A stretch of DNA of 64,000 nucleotides from Anaerolineae bacterium (GCA_013178295.1 JABLWW010000002.1:1-64000), one strand, 5' to 3'. Shown: positions 51,252-60,264, counted from the first letter of the stretch. A program made the numbers and translations. Notes: generated by a model not told the origin, from the sequence alone.

Positions 51252-53006
51252 ATGACATTAGACGAACAAAAGCTACACTTACATGCCGGGCTGGTTGATT
51301 TCAAACGCGACTTCCTCAACCCAGAAACGCCTGTGTCCTGCATTGGCAAGGGGGAAATCGGTGGAAAAGCAAAAGGGCTGGTGCTTATCCGCGATATTCT
51401 CTACTCCAGCTTTAACCATGCTGAATTCCCGCAAATCAGCGTGACCATCCCCTCGCTGGCAGTATTGCGCACGGATGTGTTTGACGCTTTCATGAAACAA
51501 AATCAGCTGTATGACATTGCCTATTCAAACCTGCCAGATGACCGTATTGCCCACGCATTTCAGAAAGCTGATCTGCCCTTCGAGGTATTGGGAGATTTAC
51601 GCTCCCTGATTGAACAGGTGCATTCGCCACTGGCAATCCGCTCATCAAGCCTGCTAGAGGATACAAAGCACGAACCATTTGCCGGGATCTACGAAACTAA
51701 AATGATCCCGAATAATCAGTTTGATCCAGACGAACGCTTTCGCCGTCTGGTTGAAGCGATTAAGTTTGTATACGCTTCAGCATTCACAAAAAGGGCAAAA
51801 GATTATCGCCTGGTGAACCATCACGAAGACCGTGATGAAAAAATGGCGGTCATCATTCAGGAGGTTGTCGGCAAGCGATACCATAACCGCTTCTATCCTG
51901 AACTATCCGGCGTGGCGCGCTCCTACAACTATTATCCTGTGCAACCCGCTAAACCAGAAGAGGGGGTTGTCAACCTAGCGCTTGGGCTTGGTAAAATGAT
52001 CGTGGATGGAGGGGTATCATGGACATATTCACCTGCCCATCCAGCGGCAGAGCCACCCGTCCGTTCTGCTCAGGAACTGGTTGATCTAACACAAACCCAA
52101 TTCTGGGCAGTCAATATGGGAGAGCCAGCAGAATATGACCCCATCAACGAGACAGAATACCTGCTCCTCGAACCACTAACGCTTGCCGAGAAAGACGGCA
52201 CCCTTGACCTTATCGCTTCCACATACGACCCACAATCCGAGCGTCTCTACATGGGCTGCGGGATGCAGGGTCCGCGTGTGCTGACGTTTGCGCCCCTGCT
52301 GGTAGCCAACCTGCTCCCCCTCAATTCTCTCATCATCCACTTACTAAAAATCTGCGAACAGGCAACGGGTTCTCCGGTAGAAATCGAATTTGCCATGACA
52401 TTTAACCCTCACCGTTTCAACCTGCTCCAGGTACGCCCAATGGTCATTCCCACAGAGAACATCGAAGTTAGAGAAAGCGAGATGACAGGTGAAAACGTGC
52501 TTGTGGCTTCCAAAAACGTACTGGGAAACGGCATTGATGACAATATCACAGATATTGTCTATGTTAAACAGGATGTTTTCAAGCTGGTGCATTCTGTGTA
52601 TGTTGCCCCTGAATTAGCCCAAATTAACCACATGATGATCTCACTCAAAAGACCATACGTGCTCATTGTTCTGGGACGTCTGGGCACCACCGATCCCTGG
52701 CTTGGTATCCCTGCCAGCTGGGGACAGGTATGCGGTGCGAGAGTCATCGTTGAGGCAACTCAGGAGAATGTTGTCGTTGACTTGAGCCAGGGATCCCATT
52801 ACTTTCATAACATTATTGCTCAAGGCGTAAAATACTTCACCCTTCCCTATTCCAGCCCCTACAAGGTCGACTGGGAATGGCTAAACAAACAAAATGTGGA
52901 AGAAGAAACACAATTTTTGCGCCATGTTACTTTGCCAGAGCCTCTTATCGTTAAAGTGGATGGGAAAAGCAGCAGAGGCGTTATTTTGAAATCTCACAAA
53001 GGATAA
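51252..53006 (+). CDS. stand-alone PEP/pyruvate-binding (PPDK N-terminal) domain protein
   Basis: This 584-residue protein has the ATP-grasp PEP/pyruvate-binding domain of PEP synthase. GKGEIGGKAKGLVLIRDIL is the conserved Gly-rich start, LAIRSSSLLEDTKHEPFAGI the ATP-binding Arg-Ser stretch, and VIIQEVVGK, then ALGLGKMIVDGG follow. It lacks the phosphohistidine swivel domain (no TGGxTSHxAI) and the C-terminal PEP-binding barrel. After about residue 430 it has a separate C-terminal part (VLIVLGRLGTTDPWLGIPAS; LSQGSHYFHNIIAQG) shared with the next protein. The full PEP synthase reaction is therefore unlikely; phosphotransfer to another protein, or ligand binding, is possible. GGAG lies 7 bases before the ATG. 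It is in operon with the altered dehydrogenase. Confidence 0.87.
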   Translation: MTLDEQKLHLHAGLVDFKRDFLNPETPVSCIGKGEIGGKAKGLVLIRDILYSSFNHAEFPQISVTIPSLAVLRTDVFDAFMKQNQLYDIAYSNLPDDRIAHAFQKADLPFEVLGDLRSLIEQVHSPLAIRSSSLLEDTKHEPFAGIYETKMIPNNQFDPDERFRRLVEAIKFVYASAFTKRAKDYRLVNHHEDRDEKMAVIIQEVVGKRYHNRFYPELSGVARSYNYYPVQPAKPEEGVVNLALGLGKMIVDGGVSWTYSPAHPAAEPPVRSAQELVDLTQTQFWAVNMGEPAEYDPINETEYLLLEPLTLAEKDGTLDLIASTYDPQSERLYMGCGMQGPRVLTFAPLLVANLLPLNSLIIHLLKICEQATGSPVEIEFAMTFNPHRFNLLQVRPMVIPTENIEVRESEMTGENVLVASKNVLGNGIDDNITDIVYVKQDVFKLVHSVYVAPELAQINHMMISLKRPYVLIVLGRLGTTDPWLGIPASWGQVCGARVIVEATQENVVVDLSQGSHYFHNIIAQGVKYFTLPYSSPYKVDWEWLNKQNVEEETQFLRHVTLPEPLIVKVDGKSSRGVILKSHKG

Positions 53007-53012
53007 AACTGT

Positions 53013-56000
53013 ATGGTTACACCCGATGTGCCTATCGAGCAGTTTATTGACGAACTTCGCGAAAGGGCAAAAGAACTAAACTGCCTCTATAAGATACAAG
53101 ACCTGCTTAACCGCTCTGACATTTCAATCAACAACTTTTGTCAGGAGATCGTTGAAATTATCCCACAAGGCTGGCAATATCCGGAAATATGCAAAGCCGA
53201 GCTTTCCTGGCACAACAAAGCCTGCCACACCAGCGGGTTTAGAAAGACTCCATGGGCGTTAAGCGCGGATATCAATGTGCAGGGTCAGGTGATTGGAAAG
53301 CTGAGTGTGTACTATACAGAGGAACGCCCCGAATGTGATGAAGGGCCCTTTCTCAAAGAGGAACGTAAGCTGATCAACACCATCGCGGAACAAATCGGCT
53401 TTTTTATCCTTCATCAGCAGCTCAAAGAGGTGTTTGAAAAACAGCTGAAAGCCCAGCAGAAATCAGAAAACGAGCTGGAGGTTATCCTCAATCTTCTAAG
53501 AACCACAGAGCCCGATTTGCTGCTACGGGTAACCCGCAAGATGATCAACTATCTCTTCTGGCAGGGTATCGGCGAAGCAAGCCAATTACTGGAAAAATTC
53601 AACCCCGCTGCCTGGGAGGGAATGAGCACGGAATCCAACCGCCCCTTCCAACAACAAACCACCAACGATATGCTCGCTATTAGCAGTGAGGTTTTTAGTA
53701 TCGCCGACAAATATATCACCCGAAACATCATCCTCGAAAACATCCAGAAATGGATCAAAGAAGAGCGCTCAAGCTTTCTGGTGGATACACTGATCAATCC
53801 CAGTTCCTCGCTTTCCGATATTTCGTTGTCCATTGAGCGTTATCGCGCCCTGTCCGAACAAGGAATCGAGCTCCCCCCGACCCGCGCCCAATGGCTGAAC
53901 GTAACCTTGATTCGCCGCATCCTCAGCGATCAACCCTCGTTCGTGGACATTGCCAAACATTTCATCACTATAGATACTTTTAAAGACCTTCTGGAAAAAA
54001 TCATCCACCCCGCTAACAGTCATGGCAAACTAGGTGGTAAAGGCTCCGGGTTATTCCTTGCCTCTCAGATTATTCAGAAGTCCGCCCACCAAGACGAGCT
54101 GTTACAGAGAATCAAAACCCCGCGCACCTGGTACATCTCGTCAGACGGGGTGATGAGCTTTATCAACTACAACAACATGGAAGATGTCATTGAACAGAAG
54201 TATAAAGACCTGGGGCAGGTTCGTCAGGAATACCCCTATATTGCCCATCTGTTCAAAAACTCGCCTTTTTCACCCGAAATCGTCAAGGGGCTATCCATTG
54301 CTCTGGACTACTTTGGAGATGTCCCCCTGATCGTGCGCAGTTCAAGCCTCCTTGAAGACCAGGTGGGGATGGCTTTTGCTGGCAAATACAAAAGCCTGTT
54401 TATTGCCAACAAGGGCACAAAAGAAGAGCGTCTGGCAGCGCTGATGGATGCAATTGCAGAGGTGTATGCATCCCTCTTTGGGCCAGACCCCATCGAATAC
54501 CGCGCCCAACATGGCCTGATGGATTACCACGAAGAAATGGGTATTCTGATCCAGGAAGTTGTCGGCAAACAGATTGGTCAGTATTACCTGCCCGCCTATG
54601 CCGGGGTGGCTTTCAGCAACAATGAGTTCCGTTGGTCAAGCCGCATCCACCGCGAAGACGGACTCGTCCGTCTTGTGCCCGGTCTGGGTACCCGTGCCGT
54701 TGACCGCCTGAGCGATGATTACCCGGTACTGATCGCCCCCGGGCAACCTGGTCTGCGTGTCAATGTCACCACCGAAGAGATTATTTATTATTCTCCTAAA
54801 AAAGCGGACGTCATCGACTTGAAAAACTGCAGATTTGAAACTGTTGAAATCCGCACCCTGTTGAAAGAATGCGGACGCCAATACCCACTGATCAATCAAA
54901 TTGTGTCTGTTCTCAAGTCTGATCACATCCAGCTACCCTCAACCATCGGGATGGATTTTGAAGAAGACAATTTTATTGTAACCTTTGAGGGGCTGTTTAC
55001 CCGGACCCCCTTCCTGAAGCAAATCAAGTCCCTGCTGCGCGTTCTGCAAACAGCCTTTAACCGCCCAATTGACATCGAATTCGCCCATGATGGAACTGAT
55101 TTCTACCTGCTTCAATGCCGCGCCCAGAGTTTTGGAGAAGATTACAGCGCTGCCAACATCCCCAAAGACATTCCCAGAGAAAAGGTGATCTTTTCGGCAA
55201 ACAAATACATCTCCAACGGCAGGGTGCCCGATATCACATACATTGTGTACGTTGACCCAATCAAGTACGGCGAAATTTCCAGCTACCAGGACCTGGTCAA
55301 CATTGGCAAAATCGTCAGCCGCCTTAACCAGATTCTTCCCAGACGGCAGTTTATCCTCATGGGACCGGGCAGATGGGGCAGCCGCGGTGACATTAAGCTG
55401 GGAGTCAGTGTTACCTATTCTGACATCAACAACACTGCCATGCTAATCGAAATCGCCCGCAAGAAGAAAGACTACGTTCCTGACCTGTCATTTGGAACAC
55501 ATTTCTTTCAGGACCTGGTAGAAGCCTCCATCCGCTATCTTCCCCTGTATCCCGATGACCCCCGCGTCGTCTTCAACGAAAACTTTCTAACAGGTGAGAA
55601 AAATCTGCTTGCCGAAATCCTGCCGGACTTCGCCTATCTTTCAGATACGGTTCATGTCATTGATGTTCCTGCCTCCACAGGGGGGCAAATCCTCAAAGTG
55701 CTGATGAATGCGGAAAATGAGGAAGCGGTTGCCTTCCTCACCGAGCCCAGCGGCGTTATCGAGCTAGAGGAAAAGAAAAAGGAAACCCTGCAAAGAGGGC
55801 TGACAGATCCCGATATGCACTGGCGATGGCGGCTTCAGGCAGCCGAGCGCATTGCGGCGCAAATAGACCCCCAGCGATTCGGTGTCAAAAATATCTATGT
55901 CTTCGGCAGTACAAAAAATGCCACCGCCGGACCGCAAAGTGATATTGATCTGCTGATTCACTTTGAGGGCACACAGGAGCAGCGCAAAGACCTGTTGACA

Positions 56001-56192
56001 TGGCTGGAAGGCTGGAGTCTGAGCCTGAGCCACTACAACTACTTGCAAACAGGGATGAAAACCAAAGGTCTGCTGGATGTCCATATCATCACCGATGAGG
56101 ATATCAAAAACCGCACCAGCTACGCCTCAAAAATCGGGGCAGTTACCGACGCCGCCCGCCCACTTGCCATTGGCACCGATTGCCCTAACTGA
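53013..56192 (+). CDS. GAF-like / PEP-pyruvate-binding / nucleotidyltransferase fusion
   Basis: This 1059-residue multidomain protein begins with a GAF-like sensor (about 10-130; LYKIQDLLNR, IPQGWQYPEICKAELSWHN, CDEGPFLKEERKLINTIAEQ). It is followed by a coiled coil (about 130-165), a helical linker (to about 330), and a PPDK-type ATP-grasp domain (about 335-740; GKLGGKGSGLFLASQIIQKS, LIVRSSSLLEDQVGMAFAGK). The shared C-terminal element (ILMGPGRWGSRGDIKLGVSV) follows. The protein ends with a polymerase-beta-type nucleotidyltransferase (about 955-1045): Gly965-Ser966 in YVFGSTKN, Asp978 and Asp980 in SDIDLLI, and a third Asp near 1023 in LLDVHIIT. The three acids suggest an active nucleotidyl transfer enzyme. 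No His domain is present. It follows the previous gene by 6 bases. Confidence 0.85.
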   Translation: MVTPDVPIEQFIDELRERAKELNCLYKIQDLLNRSDISINNFCQEIVEIIPQGWQYPEICKAELSWHNKACHTSGFRKTPWALSADINVQGQVIGKLSVYYTEERPECDEGPFLKEERKLINTIAEQIGFFILHQQLKEVFEKQLKAQQKSENELEVILNLLRTTEPDLLLRVTRKMINYLFWQGIGEASQLLEKFNPAAWEGMSTESNRPFQQQTTNDMLAISSEVFSIADKYITRNIILENIQKWIKEERSSFLVDTLINPSSSLSDISLSIERYRALSEQGIELPPTRAQWLNVTLIRRILSDQPSFVDIAKHFITIDTFKDLLEKIIHPANSHGKLGGKGSGLFLASQIIQKSAHQDELLQRIKTPRTWYISSDGVMSFINYNNMEDVIEQKYKDLGQVRQEYPYIAHLFKNSPFSPEIVKGLSIALDYFGDVPLIVRSSSLLEDQVGMAFAGKYKSLFIANKGTKEERLAALMDAIAEVYASLFGPDPIEYRAQHGLMDYHEEMGILIQEVVGKQIGQYYLPAYAGVAFSNNEFRWSSRIHREDGLVRLVPGLGTRAVDRLSDDYPVLIAPGQPGLRVNVTTEEIIYYSPKKADVIDLKNCRFETVEIRTLLKECGRQYPLINQIVSVLKSDHIQLPSTIGMDFEEDNFIVTFEGLFTRTPFLKQIKSLLRVLQTAFNRPIDIEFAHDGTDFYLLQCRAQSFGEDYSAANIPKDIPREKVIFSANKYISNGRVPDITYIVYVDPIKYGEISSYQDLVNIGKIVSRLNQILPRRQFILMGPGRWGSRGDIKLGVSVTYSDINNTAMLIEIARKKKDYVPDLSFGTHFFQDLVEASIRYLPLYPDDPRVVFNENFLTGEKNLLAEILPDFAYLSDTVHVIDVPASTGGQILKVLMNAENEEAVAFLTEPSGVIELEEKKKETLQRGLTDPDMHWRWRLQAAERIAAQIDPQRFGVKNIYVFGSTKNATAGPQSDIDLLIHFEGTQEQRKDLLTWLEGWSLSLSHYNYLQTGMKTKGLLDVHIITDEDIKNRTSYASKIGAVTDAARPLAIGTDCPN

Positions 56193-56236
56193 CGCTAACG
56201 CCCCAAAAGCTTTCCGTGTGAAAGCAATACCCCCGC

Positions 56237-57097
56237 CTACAACAAGACTCGCCTGGCGTTGGCAAGATCATATAAATCAAAGCAAACTATTGCAAGCTGC
56301 TCTCCATCGTACGCGGCAGAGAAAAGATGCGTACGCCCAATACAATCTCGCCATGCCCCTGTAAGGCGCGAGGATTCATGAATATGCCCATGTAAGGTCA
56401 GCAGCGGCTGGCGAGCCTCGATAAAGCGTCGAATCGCAATGCTGCCTACATGCACATCCAACGGGACATGATCAACAAACTTTCCGTCCAGCGCTGCCCT
56501 GTCCAGTTTTGTTTGATAAGGAGGCGCATGAAACAAAAAAATCGCAGCGGACATATCATCATCTGCCGTCATCGCATCTATGTCTGCCTGGATCGTGCCT
56601 GTGTTGACTGCTACTTGATCTACAGGCACAGTACGCCAGCCCTCATCCAGCGGCACACAGCCAGGATCAACATATCGGGAGACATCATACCGCTCCCAAT
56701 CTTTGAGCAAAAAGGGGGTTGGCGGAACACAGGCATAACCATACACAGAAAACGCCCCCAGCAAAACACGCCGCTGATGGATATATTCCCACAAGCCCAG
56801 CCCCTCCCCCATTTTCAGGTACTCTATCGCTGTTGCACGATCATCGTTACCCGGGATCACAAAAACCCGCGGATAATCAGCGCCAAGTTTCGATCTAATA
56901 TTCTCAAAGCCAGAAGCCAAAAACCCAAGAACGAATTCTTCGGTTGTGGTATTTCCCCCAAGAGAGGAAAACCAGGCAGGCAACAAATCGCCGCCCAGAA
57001 ACACCGCTTGGGGTGGGCTTTGCAACACATAATCAAATAACTTTTGATAACGTGTTACCTGTCCATGTATATCTGAGACAAAATAACAGGCTGGCAC
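56237..57097 (-). CDS. metallophosphoesterase
   Basis: This 286-residue calcineurin-like phosphoesterase carries the metal-binding motifs FVSDIHGQVTRY, VFLGGDLLPAW, VIPGNDDRATAI and a late LTLHGHIHESSRL. The open frame extends to 57154, but GTG at 57097 is preferred: a TATAAT lies 6 bases upstream with TTGGGT 18 bases above it, and the longer version would run through an inverted repeat. The mRNA would then be leaderless. Related enzymes cut nucleotides or phosphodiesters; the substrate is unknown. It is convergent with the nucleotidyltransferase-fusion gene and downstream of glutamate dehydrogenase. Confidence 0.87.
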   Translation of the reverse strand: MPACYFVSDIHGQVTRYQKLFDYVLQSPPQAVFLGGDLLPAWFSSLGGNTTTEEFVLGFLASGFENIRSKLGADYPRVFVIPGNDDRATAIEYLKMGEGLGLWEYIHQRRVLLGAFSVYGYACVPPTPFLLKDWERYDVSRYVDPGCVPLDEGWRTVPVDQVAVNTGTIQADIDAMTADDDMSAAIFLFHAPPYQTKLDRAALDGKFVDHVPLDVHVGSIAIRRFIEARQPLLTLHGHIHESSRLTGAWRDCIGRTHLFSAAYDGEQLAIVCFDLYDLANARRVLL

Positions 57098-57103
57098 ATC
57101 GCG

Positions 57104-57133
57104 ATTATACCCTATACAAAATGCGCAACCCAA
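57104..57133 (-). promoter_or_regulatory. promoter for the metallophosphoesterase (leaderless)
   Basis: On the minus strand TTGGGT (57133-57128), an 18-base spacer and TATAAT (57109-57104) end 6 bases before GTG at 57097, so transcription would start at the first codon. No ribosome-binding site is visible there. Confidence 0.6.
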
Positions 57134-57137
57134 TTCG

Positions 57138-57175
57138 GAGGGTTTTGAAAGCAAACCTGCGCCCTCAAAACCCTC
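57138..57175. terminator. inverted repeat between gdhA and the phosphoesterase
   Basis: Perfect 11-base arms (GAGGGTTTTGA at 57138-57148 and TCAAAACCCTC at 57165-57175) surround a 16-base spacer just after the gdhA stop. It may act as a hairpin terminator for gdhA or insulate the next promoter. No U run follows on the minus strand, so termination is uncertain. Confidence 0.55.
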
Positions 57176-57198
57176 TCTGTCAGTTTGTGAGATGTATT

Positions 57199-58482
57199 CT
57201 ATACCCAGCCGCGCAATTGCATCGCCTGAACCACGCGGTCAATCGCAATCATGTAGGCAGCTTCGCGCATGTAAACTTTCTCTTTCTCCGACATCGCCAG
57301 AACGGCATGAAAAGCAGAGGTCATCTTATCATCCAGGTTTTTCAACACCTCGTCCTTTGACCAGTAAAAGTTCATGTCGTTCTGAACACCCTCAAAGTAG
57401 GAGCAGGTAACGCCGCCAGCATTGCAGAGAAAATCAGGAATATTGAAGATGTTGTTCTTCTTGAAAAACTCATCTGCTTCAGGGGTAGTAGGACCATTGG
57501 CACCTTCAGCGACAATTTTGACACGCGGATGAACTTTGCTGACATTGGCACCGGTGATTTGCCCCCCAAGCGCGCCAGGCATAAGAACATCTGCCTCCTT
57601 TGTGAGCCATGCCTCAGCATCCTCAATCTCATATCCGGCTTCCCGCGCCTTATCTTTGTGAATAGTGCCATACTGATCGGTGATCGATTGCAAAAAGCGC
57701 GGATCAATCCCATCCTTCTTGCTAAACGTGTAAGACACCTGATCATCGCGATCCCAGCATGAAACGCAGACCACTTTACCACCCAACATTTCCACAAAAC
57801 CGATAGCCGCATACTGGGTAACATTACCAAAGCCCTGCATGGCTGCCACAGATTTTGAGGGGTCAATCTTGAGGTGCTTCATCGCTTCTCGAACCGTGTA
57901 AATAACCCCATACCCCGTGGCTTCCGTGCGCCCCAGCGATCCTCCGCCGCCCACCGGTTTTCCTGTAATTACACCAGGCGTATATTGCCCGGAAAGTTTG
58001 GAATACTCATCCATCATCCAGCCCATCATCTGCGGGGTCGTGCCAACATCCGGCGCCGGAACATCCATCCTCGGCCCAATGTTTTTCCATACCTGATCCA
58101 CCCATCCGCGGCACAGCCGTTCCTTTTCAGTAACCGTCAGCGAAACCGGATCAACAATCACACCGCCCTTCCCACCGCCAAGCGGAATATCAGCAACGGC
58201 ACACTTCCAGGTCATCCACATCGCCAGACCACGCACAGTGTCTAGCGTCTCAGCCGGGTGAAAGCGTATCCCTCCCTTGCAGGGTCCACGCGCATCGTTA
58301 TGCTGCACCCTGAACCCGGTAAAAACACGCAGCGATCCGTTATCCAGACGAACAGGAATTCGGAAAGTGAACTCTCGCAAGGGCCAGCGCAGAACCTCGC
58401 CGATTTCCGGGTCGAGATTCAACAGCCTAGCCACATTATCAAACTGTTGCTGCGCTAACTTAAACTCATTGACCGTTTCCAT
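57199..58482 (-). CDS. gdhA: glutamate dehydrogenase (Glu/Leu/Phe/Val dehydrogenase)
   Basis: This 427-residue enzyme carries out oxidative deamination of glutamate to 2-oxoglutarate and ammonia, or the reverse. The active-site lysines are all kept: Lys69 in GPCKGGIRFHP, Lys93 in MTWKCAVAD and the catalytic Lys105 in GGGKGGVIVDP. The nucleotide-binding half shows MQGFGNVTQYAAIGFVEML and KIVAEGANGPTTPEADEFFK. AGGAG lies before the ATG at 58482. It is about half identical by eye to the altered homologue at 49952-51238, which suggests duplication and divergence. Cofactor preference was not determined. Confidence 0.95.
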   Translation of the reverse strand: METVNEFKLAQQQFDNVARLLNLDPEIGEVLRWPLREFTFRIPVRLDNGSLRVFTGFRVQHNDARGPCKGGIRFHPAETLDTVRGLAMWMTWKCAVADIPLGGGKGGVIVDPVSLTVTEKERLCRGWVDQVWKNIGPRMDVPAPDVGTTPQMMGWMMDEYSKLSGQYTPGVITGKPVGGGGSLGRTEATGYGVIYTVREAMKHLKIDPSKSVAAMQGFGNVTQYAAIGFVEMLGGKVVCVSCWDRDDQVSYTFSKKDGIDPRFLQSITDQYGTIHKDKAREAGYEIEDAEAWLTKEADVLMPGALGGQITGANVSKVHPRVKIVAEGANGPTTPEADEFFKKNNIFNIPDFLCNAGGVTCSYFEGVQNDMNFYWSKDEVLKNLDDKMTSAFHAVLAMSEKEKVYMREAAYMIAIDRVVQAMQLRGWV

Positions 58483-58789
58483 ATATTTTCACTCCTGTTA
58501 TAAGATGCAAAATGTTTTTGCTTAATGCCAAGATAAAAAACCCATCATAGATGGCAAAGAATCTTGCCTAATCAACGTTACACAAAAAAGGGCATCTCGT
58601 CAATATGACAAAAATCAACACGCAACACCATTTAAGATGCTAATCATCACAAAATACTGGGCACAACACCATTACTTACTTCCCCGCCGAATAGAACAAA
58701 TCATGTACGCCCAACAAGCCCAAAAGGACACCTTCGAGAAATCGTTCATGGCTAAAACCGTACCACAGGAAACAATTTCTAACCCCAAA

Positions 58790-58817
58790 TTGCATTTGAC
58801 GGGAATTGCGATATAAT
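58790..58817 (+). promoter_or_regulatory. sigma-70-type promoter for cydAB
   Basis: TTGCAT (58790-58795) and TATAAT (58812-58817) are 16 bases apart. Transcription would begin near 58824, leaving a 60-base leader with AGGAGG 11 bases before the cydA ATG. Confidence 0.65.
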
Positions 58818-58833
58818 AAATGCGGGTCGTTGA

Positions 58834-58857
58834 TGTCAAATAAGGTCTTATTAGACA
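58834..58857. promoter_or_regulatory. 24-bp dyad (operator candidate) in the cydAB leader
   Basis: TGTCAAATAAG (58834-58844), a 2-base centre and CTTATTAGACA (58847-58857) form an inverted repeat matching at 10 of 11 positions. It lies about 10 bases after the predicted start of transcription, a typical place for a repressor site. It does not match the Rex or FNR consensus known to me. A structural hairpin in the RNA is the alternative. Confidence 0.5.
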
Positions 58858-58884
58858 GAATAGTATCAGGAGGATAACCATTCT

Positions 58885-60264
58885 ATGGATACGGCAACCT
58901 TATCCCAATGGCAGTTTGCCATTACATCGGTTTACCATTTCTTCTTCGTGCCGCTTACACTAGGGCTTTCCATTCTTGTAGCAATCATGGAAACCATCTA
59001 TGTGCGCACCGGTCAAGAAGTATACAAACGCATGACCAAGTTCTGGGGAAAGCTTTTCCTCATCAACTTTGCAATGGGTGTGGTAACAGGTATCGTCCAG
59101 GAGTTTCAATTCGGAATGAACTGGGCAGACTACTCGCGCTTTGTGGGAGATGTGTTTGGCGCTCCGCTGGCTGTGGAAGCACTGTTGGCATTTTTCCTTG
59201 AATCTACCTTTCTGGGAGTATGGATTTTCGGCTGGGAACGTATCTCAAAAGGGCTACACGCCCTCGCAATGTGGCTGGTGGCGTTGGGAACAAACCTGTC
59301 CGCTCTATGGATTCTGACCGCCAACTCATTCATGCAGTCGCCAGTGGCATATCAGCTGGAAGGCAATCGGGCGGTGATGACTAACTTTTTTGACCTGTTG
59401 CGCAACCCCTATCTCTGGCGGCAGTTCCCACATACCATTGCCGCGGGGCTGACCACAGCAGCTTTCTTCGTGGTCGGTATCAGCGTATACCATCTGCTGC
59501 GCAAAAAAGAGGATGAACTGTTCCAGCGTTCGCTAAAGATAGGTGCAATCGCCGCGCTGGTTGCGGTCATTCTGGTAGGCGGGGTAGGACACGCCCAGGC
59601 ACAGAAAATGTTTACTGCACAACCGATGAAAATTGCCGCCGCCGAAGGAGTTTGGGATACCGAAGACCCCGCAGGCTTTTCTTTTTTCACCATCATTGAC
59701 CAGCAAAACCGGCGTAACCTAGTAGATGTGCGCGTGCCATATCTGTTGAGCATCCTGGCATATAACAGGCCTAGCGGGGCTGTCATTGGCGTGAACCAGC
59801 TTCAGGCAGATTTTGAACAGCGTTTCGGCCCTGGCAACTATATCCCCAATATGAATGTGCTTTATTGGACTTTCCGCATCATGGTGGGCGCTGGGCTGTT
59901 GATGGGTTTTGCAGCATTGTATCTAGTCTGGGTATCTACACACAAACATAAGCTGGCGGCAGACCAACCCTTTATGCGCCTGTTCCCGTTCTTTATTGCC
60001 CTGCCCTACCTGGCAAACACAAGCGGCTGGATTATGACCGAAATGGGGCGGCAGCCGTGGGTCGTATATGGATTGATGAAAACACAGAATGCTGTCTCTC
60101 CTAATCTGACACCGGGCATGGTGCTGACCACACTGATAGGTTTTCTACTAATCTATGGGCTATTGATGCTGGTGGATATCTACCTGCTGGTCAAGTATGC
60201 CAAAGCAGGTCCCCAGGAGGAAGAACACGCGCCCAGTCTCGAAACCGTACAGGCGATGGAATAG
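58885..60264 (+). CDS. cydA: cytochrome bd quinol oxidase subunit I
   Basis: CydA binds the haems and oxidises (mena)quinol. It is the catalytic subunit of the membrane-bound bd oxidase that reduces oxygen to water at high affinity. The 459 residues have about nine helices; this fits the short-Q-loop type. His18 in SVYHFFFVPLTLGLS is the haem b595 ligand position, and GRQPWVVYGLMKT near the end is the conserved CydA block. AGGAGG precedes the ATG at 58885. cydB follows after 11 bases. In an otherwise anaerobic lineage it may scavenge oxygen. Confidence 0.96.
   Translation: MDTATLSQWQFAITSVYHFFFVPLTLGLSILVAIMETIYVRTGQEVYKRMTKFWGKLFLINFAMGVVTGIVQEFQFGMNWADYSRFVGDVFGAPLAVEALLAFFLESTFLGVWIFGWERISKGLHALAMWLVALGTNLSALWILTANSFMQSPVAYQLEGNRAVMTNFFDLLRNPYLWRQFPHTIAAGLTTAAFFVVGISVYHLLRKKEDELFQRSLKIGAIAALVAVILVGGVGHAQAQKMFTAQPMKIAAAEGVWDTEDPAGFSFFTIIDQQNRRNLVDVRVPYLLSILAYNRPSGAVIGVNQLQADFEQRFGPGNYIPNMNVLYWTFRIMVGAGLLMGFAALYLVWVSTHKHKLAADQPFMRLFPFFIALPYLANTSGWIMTEMGRQPWVVYGLMKTQNAVSPNLTPGMVLTTLIGFLLIYGLLMLVDIYLLVKYAKAGPQEEEHAPSLETVQAME

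Larger units (their letters stand above)
58483..58884. other. 402-base divergent intergenic region between gdhA and cydA
   Basis: No supported gene is present. The half near cydA holds a promoter and a dyad operator (listed separately). The half near gdhA is AT-rich with a small hairpin (CCATC-TAT-GATGG followed by six Ts on the minus strand) about 60 bases before gdhA. A 59-codon plus-strand frame (58637-58816) lacks a ribosome-binding site and runs into the cydA promoter. Confidence 0.6.

Noticed and set aside
51252-53006. Complete PEP synthase or PPDK
   Set aside because: Only the ATP-grasp domain is present; the phosphohistidine and PEP-binding domains are missing.
56209-56225. Hairpin GCTTTC-CGTGT-GAAAGC between the convergent nucleotidyltransferase and phosphoesterase genes
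   Set aside because: Six-base stem without a U run; too weak to call a terminator.
49886-58714. Shared 12-base string ATGTACGCCCAA upstream of the altered dehydrogenase and upstream of cydA
   Set aside because: Two copies without symmetry or fixed distance to the promoters could be chance.
58637-58816. 59-codon plus-strand frame just before cydA
   Set aside because: Its product looks fairly protein-like, but it has no ribosome-binding site, ends inside the cydA -10 box and opposes the regulatory layout. Kept only as a weak candidate.
58672-58881. 69-codon minus-strand frame in the gdhA-cydA gap
   Set aside because: It lies across the cydA promoter and the dyad, has no ribosome-binding site and its translation shows no domain-like pattern.
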